A stretch of DNA of 64,000 nt from NCBI RefSeq assembly GCF_042685645.1, contig NZ_JBHUNX010000001.1, forward strand, positions 2,294,001 to 2,358,000, in the 5' to 3' direction. Position 1 is the first letter of the stretch, and the number at the start of each line of letters is the position of its first letter. Below are positions 53,714 through 60,948 of this stretch, in pieces. The position numbers and the translations under genes are program-made. Below the pieces are notes generated by a model that did no database searches, was not told the origin of the DNA, and worked only from the letters and a program-made list of their open reading frames with translations. The stretch comes from Salininema proteolyticum (GTDB lineage: Bacteria; Actinomycetota; Actinomycetes; Mycobacteriales; Micromonosporaceae).

Positions 53714-54715
53714 ATGGCCGACACCGGCTCCCGCCGCACACAGGCCGACCGCGGAGCCCGACTCATCCTGTGGGGATGGATCTTGACTGCCGTCGGCGTC
53801 GTCATGCTTATGGTCGGAGTCGGCGGCGGCAACGCCGTCAACAGCGCCGCGGACGGCGACTACTCGCGGCCCGGCCCCTGGATCGCCTTCGCCGTCCTCC
53901 TCGCCGTCGCCCTTCCGGGCATACCGCTCCTCGTCCGCGGGCGCACCATGCGTGCCCAAGGACGGCAGCTGAAGGCCACGACCCTCGAATCCTTCGATAG
54001 CGTGCTGAACGGGCGATACGTCCTCTACCTGCGCCCGTTCGACTTCGACGAGGCCATGCGCGAACTTCCCACCGAGCCGCCCAGCAGGCTCTGGTCCTCG
54101 GAGTTCAACCTTTCCTCGCGCACCCACGAAGAGTCACTCCTGCGCTGGTTTCGAAAGACCGGCCGCAGCGTCGCCGTGGGACGTCCCGACGAGACGCATC
54201 CCATGCCCGGGGCCGACCGAGGCTACCTCCGCCACGACGACTGGAAGGAGGTAGTCGGACGGCTCATCGCACGGGCCCACTCCGTCCTGATATCCATCGG
54301 TCCCCGGCCGGGAACCGTCTGGGAGTTCACCGAGGCTCTGCGGGCCTGCCCGCCCGAGCGGGTCATCCTCCCCGTGTACCGCCGTCCGGAAGCCTACGCG
54401 CGATTCGTCCACATGGTCCGCGAGGAGTACCACCGACGAAAGCGAACCGAGGCCGGCCCCTGGCCCGAGCCCCCGACATTCCCCGCCTATCCGCTGAAAC
54501 GGCACCCGAACCGGCGGGACTGGGACTTCGCCCTGAAGGGAGTGATCACATTCGACTCCCAATGGAGGGGCGAGTTCACGTACTTCGACCCGACGCTGCC
54601 GCTCATACCGGTCATGCTCGCCTTCGACCGCATCCAGCGGCAGGGGATGCGTCCGCTGGCCGAACGGCTCGCATCGCTGCCCGACCGCGACATCCGTCCC
54701 CCGGAATCATTGTGA
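53714..54715 (+). CDS. Two-helix membrane protein with TIR/SLOG-like cytosolic domain
   Basis: The 333-residue product has membrane helices at about 17-36 and 55-73 and then a cytosolic alpha/beta domain at about 100-225. Key features are YVLYLRPFDFDE at 102-113, the conserved HDDWKEVVGRLIARA segment at 174-188, VLISIGPRPGTVWEF at 191-205 and strand RVILPVY at 216-222. This pattern resembles TIR- or SLOG-like nucleotide-processing folds. A closely similar pattern closes the protein encoded at 55799-57439. ATG 53714 has GGAG 7 bases upstream. It is followed after 9 bp by the SLATT-like gene. A membrane-tethered effector or sensor is my inference; no enzyme activity is shown. Confidence 0.75.
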   Translation: MADTGSRRTQADRGARLILWGWILTAVGVVMLMVGVGGGNAVNSAADGDYSRPGPWIAFAVLLAVALPGIPLLVRGRTMRAQGRQLKATTLESFDSVLNGRYVLYLRPFDFDEAMRELPTEPPSRLWSSEFNLSSRTHEESLLRWFRKTGRSVAVGRPDETHPMPGADRGYLRHDDWKEVVGRLIARAHSVLISIGPRPGTVWEFTEALRACPPERVILPVYRRPEAYARFVHMVREEYHRRKRTEAGPWPEPPTFPAYPLKRHPNRRDWDFALKGVITFDSQWRGEFTYFDPTLPLIPVMLAFDRIQRQGMRPLAERLASLPDRDIRPPESL

Positions 54716-54724
54716 AGGAGACCC

Positions 54725-55252
54725 ATGGCGTCCACCGAGTCCGAGACCACCGTCGGCGAACAGCTCTGGAACGAGGACCTGTCCCCCGACGGCGAGCGCG
54801 TGTACTCCGCCGAGTACCGTTCCCTCGTTCTGGAGCAGTACAAGCTCTGCGTGGAGATGGCCGACCGGGTCAGCTCCCGCCGGAACACGTCCAACACGTT
54901 CTTCCTCTCCTTGAACACCGCCCTGTTCGCCGCTCTCGCGGCCCTGGCGGGAGACAAGGCGGACCAGGCTCCCTTCTGGCTCCTGGCCTGTGCGGCGGTC
55001 CTCCTCGTCACCCAGTGCGCGGCGTGGTTCCTGATCGTCCGGTCGTACCGACTTCTCAACGCCGGCAAGTTCAAGGTCATCGCGGCCATGGAGGAACGTC
55101 TTCCCGCGTTCGCCTACTCTCGGGCGGAGTGGAGCGCGCTCGGCGAGGGGCGGGACTGGAGGCTCTACCTTCCTTTGTCCAGGGTGGAACAGTGGGTTCC
55201 CGTCACCTTCGCTCTCGCTTATGTTCTCGGGTTCTTCGCCGCGGTCACGTAG
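54725..55252 (+). CDS. SLATT/RipA-like membrane protein
   Basis: The 175-residue product has an amphipathic N-terminal helix (EYRSLVLEQYKLCVEMAD), then RVSSRRNTSNTFFLSLN leading into membrane helix 1 (about 57-76). Helix 2 is at about 84-106 and the AWFLIVRSYRLLNAGKFKVI segment follows, with a C-terminal hydrophobic stretch at about 157-174. This is the pattern of RipA-like octameric and SLATT-type membrane proteins. SLATT proteins are predicted pore-forming effectors in nucleotide-signal conflict systems. An AAGGAG site precedes ATG 54725. The gene ends 8 bp inside the convergent SLOG gene. Confidence 0.75.
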   Translation: MASTESETTVGEQLWNEDLSPDGERVYSAEYRSLVLEQYKLCVEMADRVSSRRNTSNTFFLSLNTALFAALAALAGDKADQAPFWLLACAAVLLVTQCAAWFLIVRSYRLLNAGKFKVIAAMEERLPAFAYSRAEWSALGEGRDWRLYLPLSRVEQWVPVTFALAYVLGFFAAVT

Positions 55253-55739
55253 CCGGGGTTCGCCGGGCGCCCTCCGGCCAGACCACGGTGACCGACAGGC
55301 CCATGTCGCGCGCGGCACGGACGACGTCCTGCGTTCCTCCATGGCCGCGGGCCTTCTCTCCGTCCCAGACGGCCACCACGTGGTCGGCTTTGGCGAGCAT
55401 GGCGAGGGAGGCGTCCATGTAGGCTTCCGGGCTGCCGGCCTCGTAGTCCAGGCGCTGCACCCAGTCCGACCGTTCCAGCAGGTGGTCGAAGGTGTTCGGG
55501 GCGGGGAACGCGTCTCGGTAGTCGCGGGCCGGTATGACGGTGCCGATCCGTCCTCCCGCCTTGAGGACCTCTTCGGCGAAGATCTGGTCGGCCCCGTCGG
55601 CGAGGCAGCTGATGCCGTTGACGGGACCCAAGGTCGTCAGCGTCCGTTCTATGGCTCGCCGGACTTTGGCGACGGTCGCGCCGTCCAAGTCGCGGTGGCC
55701 CGTCACCGCGACCCACATGCCGTCTTCTGTTCTCTCCAT
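55245..55739 (-). CDS. SLOG-family Rossmannoid protein
   Basis: The 164-residue product has the hallmarks of a SLOG (SMF/DprA-LOG) domain. VAVTGHRD at 10-17 is the first nucleotide-contacting loop, SCLADGAD at 44-51 the second, and VVAVWDGEKARGHGGTQ at 121-137 the third, glycine-rich loop. SLOG proteins bind or process nucleotide-derived ligands, and stand-alone forms are often paired with SLATT membrane proteins. ATG 55739 follows AAAGGGGA. It runs opposite to its neighbours, tail-to-tail with the SLATT-like gene and head-to-head with the repeat-protein gene, 59 bp apart. Confidence 0.82.
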   Translation of the reverse strand: MERTEDGMWVAVTGHRDLDGATVAKVRRAIERTLTTLGPVNGISCLADGADQIFAEEVLKAGGRIGTVIPARDYRDAFPAPNTFDHLLERSDWVQRLDYEAGSPEAYMDASLAMLAKADHVVAVWDGEKARGHGGTQDVVRAARDMGLSVTVVWPEGARRTPAT

Positions 55740-55798
55740 TGGCGAATCCCCTTTCCCGGCGAATTCTATGCCATGGCATCGACTGTAAGGAGCTCTGA

Positions 55799-57439
55799 AT
55801 GACATTCGGACACAGTGACGTGGCGGCGATTCTGCTGGAGAGGTGGGACTCAATGCGGAGCTCCGGTACCGATCTCACAACCGCTGACGCGGAGTTCCGC
55901 CGCTTCCTCACCGTCGACGCCCTGCGGGAGCTGGAGGCCATGGGGACGCCTTTGGCCGTGGACGATCACTTCGAGGTCTTCGTTCACCTCGTACACCGCT
56001 GCTTCGCGCTCGATCGGCGCCGTGACGCCATGGCCTTGACCGACTGGCTCGTGGCGCACTTCTCCGGGCACGGCGAGGTCGGTCCCGACGCGGTGGAGTT
56101 CGCCGCGATGGCCTACGGCGAGCTCCACCGGGATCCCGGTCTTCGCGTTCGGTCCGAGCAGTCGATGACAGGCCTGGTCGGTATCGCCGAGCGCGGGCGA
56201 GGAGTGCGGTTCGAGTTCGCCGCGCTGTTCACGCTCGTACAACTGGCGCAATTGCTGGCCACCGTGCTTCGGGAAGGCGTCGATCCCCGCGAGCGATCCG
56301 ACGGCATGCGTCAGGGCGTCAAGGCGTGCGACAGGGTCATTCGCCGCTGGGATCCGCATTTCCCTCTTGTTGAGCGCTTGCGAATTCTGGTCTCGACCGC
56401 CCTTCTCGTCAAGGCCAAGTTCCTCCTCGCCGACAGTGACACGACCGCCGTTCGCTCGGCGTACTCGAAGGTGGTCGGCCTGTTCGACAAAACCGGAGAC
56501 CTCGAAGATCCGGCCGCTGCGGAGGTTCTCTTGTTTCGCGCTCGCCACGGCCTCGACATCCTCGACTCGGTGCGGTTCCCCGAACCGGCATTCAAGACGG
56601 AGTACCTGGAGGAGACTCGGGCCGCCAATCGCCGCCGGGCGGGCGGCGAGCTCCGTCGGCGTCTACTCGCCGCGCTGCCGCGAAGCATATTCAAGGACCG
56701 CACCCGCGAGTTGACCCGTTTGGCCCGGCGCCTCCACGAGCGCACCGGTACGCAAATTCGCGCACACGCCTTGATGGGGGCTCCCATCGTTCTCCTGCTG
56801 CGCAATTTCGATCTGTTCGAGTGGTCGACTACGGACGCGTCACCTGTCGTAGGGGAATCGGACGTGGCCCATGCCCAGGTGATCCGCGCGGTCGCCGGCC
56901 AGGGACTGATCTCCTCGCTCTGTTCACGCGCCTTCGTCACCCATGTGGCCAGCACCAGTGCCGCCATGTTGGAGCTCGATGCGAACAGCGGGATGCTCGG
57001 TGCTCCGAAGCTACGCTATCCCCTGTACTTGCCCGATGATTCGTGGCAGGAACAGGTCCGTAAGCTCATCGAGCTCTGCGAGCACATCGTCGTGTGGGCC
57101 GACAAGAAGACGCCGGGACTCACCGGTGAGCTGGACCTGATCCGGTCCCTCGGGCGCGAGGCGGACACAACAGTCCTCCTGGAGGAACCGGCAGACGGAT
57201 CCAATTACATCGCCCTGTATGGCGAGCCTCCCCCTGAGATTCCGGTGCTCGCTCCCGAGGATCCGTCGTTGCGCGGGTTTCCCAACGTCTTCATGGCCCG
57301 GAACACAGGTTCTGCCGACAATGACGCCGATTCGTTCCTCGACTCCGTGCTATATCCGGTGGGCGAGGTCTTGGCCTTGGACGACCACTCACGGGTCGTC
57401 CGAATGAGGAATCGGCTGGATGAGATGAGGCGCCGCTGA
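55799..57439 (+). CDS. Helical-repeat protein with C-terminal TIR/SLOG-like domain
   Basis: The 546-residue product is almost all helical up to about residue 310, with TPR-like pairs (FEVFVHLVHRCFALDRRRD, FAALFTLVQLAQLLATVLRE, VRSAYSKVVGLFDKTGD). A C-terminal alpha/beta domain at about 328-510 has IVLLLRNFDLFE at 330-341, DDSWQEQVRKLIELCEHI at 413-430, and PGLTGELDLIR at 439-449. These features align with those of the 53714-54715 product. An AAGGAG site precedes ATG 55799. A sensor arm joined to a nucleotide-processing or signalling domain is the likely design. No known defence family was matched with certainty. Confidence 0.75.
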   Translation: MTFGHSDVAAILLERWDSMRSSGTDLTTADAEFRRFLTVDALRELEAMGTPLAVDDHFEVFVHLVHRCFALDRRRDAMALTDWLVAHFSGHGEVGPDAVEFAAMAYGELHRDPGLRVRSEQSMTGLVGIAERGRGVRFEFAALFTLVQLAQLLATVLREGVDPRERSDGMRQGVKACDRVIRRWDPHFPLVERLRILVSTALLVKAKFLLADSDTTAVRSAYSKVVGLFDKTGDLEDPAAAEVLLFRARHGLDILDSVRFPEPAFKTEYLEETRAANRRRAGGELRRRLLAALPRSIFKDRTRELTRLARRLHERTGTQIRAHALMGAPIVLLLRNFDLFEWSTTDASPVVGESDVAHAQVIRAVAGQGLISSLCSRAFVTHVASTSAAMLELDANSGMLGAPKLRYPLYLPDDSWQEQVRKLIELCEHIVVWADKKTPGLTGELDLIRSLGREADTTVLLEEPADGSNYIALYGEPPPEIPVLAPEDPSLRGFPNVFMARNTGSADNDADSFLDSVLYPVGEVLALDDHSRVVRMRNRLDEMRRR

Positions 57440-57612
57440 ACCGCGCACCGGATACAGGATACGGTCCAACAATTGGAAGGGAACACCGTCAAAACAGGCA
57501 CCCACAACGTCCCACCACTAGTGAGCTGTTTTCATCTGACTTCGTGATCGATGGCTAGCTATGTCGTCTCACATCCTGAAGGGCTGCAGGGGATCTCCTC
57601 GGACAGCAGGAA

Positions 57613-57662
57613 GGCTCCTTGTAAACATGCAGGTGTTCTAAATCCGCCTGTTACAAGGAGCC
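57613..57662 (+). promoter_or_regulatory. Hairpin sequestering the transposase ribosome site
   Basis: GGCTCCTTGTAA (57613-57624) pairs with TTACAAGGAGCC (57651-57662) in any transcript entering from upstream. The right arm contains AAGGAG at 57655-57660, the ribosome site of the transposase starting at GTG 57666. Read-through transcripts would be poorly translated, a known insertion-sequence safeguard. Confidence 0.72.
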
Positions 57663-57665
57663 CCA

Positions 57666-58463
57666 GTGCACTATCGTGCCTCAATCAACCTCTCGGAAGC
57701 AAGTCTGCAGCTCACTGCCCGCCTGATCAGGAAGCGTCGGGCGGCCATCGGCACCCACTGGCGCAAGCTCGGCCCTGCCGGGCAGGCCAAGCTCGCCCTC
57801 GTCTACCTCGTCAAACACGACACCCTCGCGGAGCTGGCCTCCGGATTCGGCGTCGGGATCGCCACCGCCTGGCGCTACATCCGTGAAGTCCTCGACCTCC
57901 TCGCCGCCCTCGCCCCCAGCCTGGAAGCGGCGCTATGGACAGCCTGCTCACGTGGGCTCCGCACGATCCTGCTGGACGGAACCTGCTGCGAAACCGATCG
58001 CCTCCACGACTACCGCGACCCCGACATCCCCTGGAGAGAGCAGGTCGACCGGCACTGGTGTGCCAAGCACAAGCACCACTCCGTCACTCTCCAGGGCATC
58101 ACCGACCTTGACGGGAATCTTCTGTGGCTGGGGACGGCCTACCCTGGTTCGGTCCACGATCTCACCGCCGCGCGAGCTGATGGCGTGTTCACCCTGGCCA
58201 GGAAGGTTGACCTGGAGATCTTCGCCGACAAGGGCTACATCGGCGCCGGCCCCGGCGTCACCACACCGATCAGAGGCCGCAACCTCCCTGAGGCGAAGCT
58301 CCGACACAACTACGTCGTCAACTCGATCCGAGCGCTGGTCGAACGAGGCTTCGCCCAGCTCAAGAAGTGGGCCATCTTCAACCGATCACGGTGCAGCCCG
58401 CAGAAGGTCGGCCAGGCCGCCCATGCATGGATCGCCCTCACGATCCATGAAGGACAGATTTAG
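57666..58463 (+). CDS. IS5-family-like transposase (DDE_Tnp_4 type)
   Basis: The 265-residue product has an N-terminal helix-turn-helix (HDTLAELASGFGVGIATAWR) and a DDE nuclease core of the HARBI1/DDE_Tnp_4 type. LLDGTCCETDR carries the first Asp, FADKGYIGAG the second, and VERGFAQLKKW the glutamate. It is intact from GTG 57666 to TAG 58463. I could not fix the element ends: no convincing terminal repeats or target duplication were found between 57440 and 58500. It separates the conflict-like cluster from the macro-domain gene. Confidence 0.85.
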   Translation: MHYRASINLSEASLQLTARLIRKRRAAIGTHWRKLGPAGQAKLALVYLVKHDTLAELASGFGVGIATAWRYIREVLDLLAALAPSLEAALWTACSRGLRTILLDGTCCETDRLHDYRDPDIPWREQVDRHWCAKHKHHSVTLQGITDLDGNLLWLGTAYPGSVHDLTAARADGVFTLARKVDLEIFADKGYIGAGPGVTTPIRGRNLPEAKLRHNYVVNSIRALVERGFAQLKKWAIFNRSRCSPQKVGQAAHAWIALTIHEGQI

Positions 58464-58761
58464 TCCACATAGTCATACGTGACCGTCGATGGATGCGCCA
58501 GTTGAAAAGAGTTCAGTTGCCACAGCCGCGTTCATCGCGAACCTTCCAGCCACGAACCAGGCGAGCTACACGAGAAAACCGTGGCGCCGCCCAGACAGCA
58601 TGCTGACGATGAGCGAAATACCCACTGCTGCCGCGGGCAATGCTGCCAGCCGAGCAGCATTAGGTGAGCGGTTTCTCCCCTTGGTTTCTCAGCCGACTTC
58701 GTCTTGACCGGAAGGCAACTCGACAATAACGGCAGTCAGACCCAGCGCATAACCTGGTGGG

Positions 58762-59199
58762 ATGATCTCCTATCACTCTGGCGACCTGTTCCGGGACGAA
58801 GCTGAGGTGCTTGTGAACCCCGTGAACACGGTCGGTGTCATGGGCAAAGGCCTCGCCGCCGGATTCAAAACTCGCTATCCCGGCATGTTCCGTGCCTACA
58901 GGGAAGCGTGCAAAGCGGGGTCCTTCCACGTCGGGCAGGTGCTCGTCGTCAGCGACAACGACCGCCGCATCGCCTGCCTTCCCACAAAACGGCACTGGAG
59001 GTCCCCATCCCGGCTGGAGGACGTGGAGGCCGGGCTGGCAGCCCTCGCCCGTCACCTGACCGCCGAGCCGGCGGAATCCGTCGTGGTTCCCGCTCTGGGG
59101 TGCGGGCTCGGTGGTCTAGCGTGGCGGCCCGTCGAAACCGCGATCTGCACAGCCCTCGGCAACCTGGCGACTGACGTTCGGATCTACCCTCCGCATTAG
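58762..59199 (+). CDS. Macro-domain protein (DarG/TARG1-like ADP-ribose hydrolase)
   Basis: The 145-residue product is a stand-alone macro domain. VLVNPVNTVGVMGKGLAAGF contains the Asn and the glycine-rich loop of the DarG/TARG1 group. A conserved YREACKAG segment and VVPALGCGLGGLAW, the second ligand loop, follow. Members remove ADP-ribose from DNA or proteins, and DarG neutralises the DarT toxin. The region found C-terminally in full DarG is absent and no DarT gene lies next to it, so it may be an orphan antitoxin or a phage- or island-borne hydrolase. ATG 58762 follows TGGTGGG, a moderate ribosome site. Confidence 0.85.
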   Translation: MISYHSGDLFRDEAEVLVNPVNTVGVMGKGLAAGFKTRYPGMFRAYREACKAGSFHVGQVLVVSDNDRRIACLPTKRHWRSPSRLEDVEAGLAALARHLTAEPAESVVVPALGCGLGGLAWRPVETAICTALGNLATDVRIYPPH

Positions 59200-59469
59200 A
59201 CATGTCAGCGGAGAACAGGGCATTTGTGTTGTCTCCGTTTCAAGACGAGGCGCGCTTTCGCTCCCATAATGGACATCTTCTCACCTTCAAAAACGGATTT
59301 CCCCTATGAGTCACACCCCATTGCACCTGGAGAGTCCGCCAACAGTGTGGGCCATTTCGGTTGCGTAGTCGGGGGGTTTCCGCGCAGTTCCCGGACCACT
59401 GCCCATCCTTCTATTACAGCGTAAACCCTTTCCCCAGGGTTCACTACTAGAGAACCGGCAACCGGCCCC

Positions 59470-60273
59470 CTACCCGTGTAGGATGGCACGATCTGCCTTG
59501 GCGGCCTCAGCCTGATCTTTGAATTCAACTCGAAGGCAGGCAGAGCCAACCTGGTCCCACCACGATTTCTCCCAATAGAGCATTAGTGTCGCCTCGGACC
59601 GCTGGAGTTCATCGATAACGTCGTGCCCGTCGGGTTCGCCGAACTGCACAATGTGGCCGACACTGAACCCAAAATCTTCTTTGTCACTCTGTACTTCAAC
59701 AACCAGCGATCGCGGGTAACCATCTTCGATGCCTTGAATCGTCACCCGAGTGACAGTCCCAGACCGCCTGATTTCGGCGGTCGCCTCAGTAACGGAACGC
59801 CACGAGCGCGATGCGGTCGTCGCCGACGGTGATACGAACAGGGGCCGCCAATTGCTACCGCCTACGGCATCGAAACGCTGCCACGCCAACGCTTCCCAGA
59901 AATACTCTGCACCGGTTCCAGCAGCCAAGGCGATCATTTCGGAGTCCGCGAACTCTTGGCAAAGTACGCTTACCGCCTCCTTCCCGATTCCATTTCGACG
60001 GAGATCAGAGGCTACCTCAAGGAGGTCGATACTCGTCAGTTGCTTAGCGCCAGCCGTTCGAATGTAGTCCCTGTAGTAATCGGCATACGCTGAGGCGCTA
60101 CAGCGAGCGCGTGCCACCTCCCGGCCGTCCAAGGTGATAGAGAACCGGCCCCCTTTTACCGCAACCATGTTCGAGTTCCACCATTCGGTGTTGAATCGAT
60201 CGTCCAGGGAGAAGTCTGAACTCGAATCTAGCTCTGTGACCACGAGCTCGATAGGTGAGAGATCAAGTTTCAT
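59470..60273 (-). CDS. GNAT-like protein with extra C-terminal domain
   Basis: The 267-residue product has a GNAT acetyltransferase-like core in residues ~40-165: strand SITLDGREVARARCSA, then LLEVASDLRRNGIGKEAV, in which the RRNGIG element fits the acetyl-CoA pyrophosphate loop. WEALAWQRFD resembles the last helix and strand. Residues ~170-267 (GTVTRVTIQGIEDGYPRSL, then RSEATLMLYWEKSWWDQ) form an extra domain that I cannot name. The preferred start is ATG 60273, which lacks a Shine-Dalgarno sequence, so the transcript may be leaderless. GC content is lower than in the core genes. Confidence 0.6.
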   Translation of the reverse strand: MKLDLSPIELVVTELDSSSDFSLDDRFNTEWWNSNMVAVKGGRFSITLDGREVARARCSASAYADYYRDYIRTAGAKQLTSIDLLEVASDLRRNGIGKEAVSVLCQEFADSEMIALAAGTGAEYFWEALAWQRFDAVGGSNWRPLFVSPSATTASRSWRSVTEATAEIRRSGTVTRVTIQGIEDGYPRSLVVEVQSDKEDFGFSVGHIVQFGEPDGHDVIDELQRSEATLMLYWEKSWWDQVGSACLRVEFKDQAEAAKADRAILHG

Positions 60274-60648
60274 GGGTAGGAGGTTAACGAACCAAATCAG
60301 GTGCACGAACGTGAGGGTTCGAGCACAGGCAAACAGGATCGCGGATGTCCGGTGTGAGGCGAAAATTCTCACGGGTCGGCGCCCACCGCGCCTGGAAGAG
60401 TTCTTGAACCGTCGGAATCACTGACACCTCTTTATCGACAGACACTCTTGTCTAGGACAACAACAGGCTGTTCGGTTTGAGAATGAACGCCACGTCCGGT
60501 CATTATCCACCGCCATGCAAGGGTAAACCAGCCTATTGCGGTTGCGCGGTGAAGGACGGACGCATCGAACTCTGGAAGTGACCGGATGACCCCCACCATG
60601 TTCATGTTCCAGTCGACGCCCTGACAGTCTCGGTCAGCTGGATCTCGA
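60274..60648. other. Low-GC spacer in accessory region 2
   Basis: This 375-bp stretch has no supported gene on either strand and is AT-richer than the core. It should carry the promoter of the leftward GNAT-like gene. No repeat or attachment site was recognised. Confidence 0.5.
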
Positions 60649-60936
60649 TCATGACGGATAGGAGATTGACCAATTCCGAAAAACGAATCGGTGTACGGTC
60701 TTCAAACCGACTTTCAGGAAGGGACAAGACCAGTACCTTCTTAGCTTGAAGACGACTTTGGTCGTCCTAGTCGCACGTGCGTGTCCGTCACCAACTGCTT
60801 CGAGATCGAACAGTTCCGTCACGTCTTCTATGAAACGGCGCTGCAACAGATCCGTATCGACCATGCGGAACTCAAGCCGCCGACCAGGTTCCCACACGGT
60901 AATCACCTGGTTCACCGTGCCGTCTTCCGCGATGCA
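60649..60936 (-). pseudogene. Truncated SRPBCC gene next to IS66 copy 3
   Basis: The frame encodes about 95 residues (EDGTVNQVITVWEPGRR, LEFRMVDTDLLQRRFIED, then PFLKVGLKTVHRFVFRNW). They align with the C-terminal two-thirds of the intact SRPBCC protein at 14583-15035. The N-terminal third is missing: a TAA precedes the homologous part and the IS end lies 12 bp further on. A GTG at 60915 could still start an 88-residue product, but a working barrel is unlikely. It is a second, decayed paralogue. Confidence 0.65.
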
Positions 60937-60948
60937 TTAAGCCATTTT

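Noticed and set aside
57440..58500. Terminal inverted repeats of the IS5-like element
   Set aside because: Only weak partial matches (CTAAATC near 57639 and GATTTAG near 58456) were found, which are too short to define ends.
58762..60273. A DarT-DarG toxin-antitoxin pair
   Set aside because: The neighbouring 267-residue protein resembles GNAT rather than a DarT ADP-ribosyltransferase, and it is on the opposite strand.
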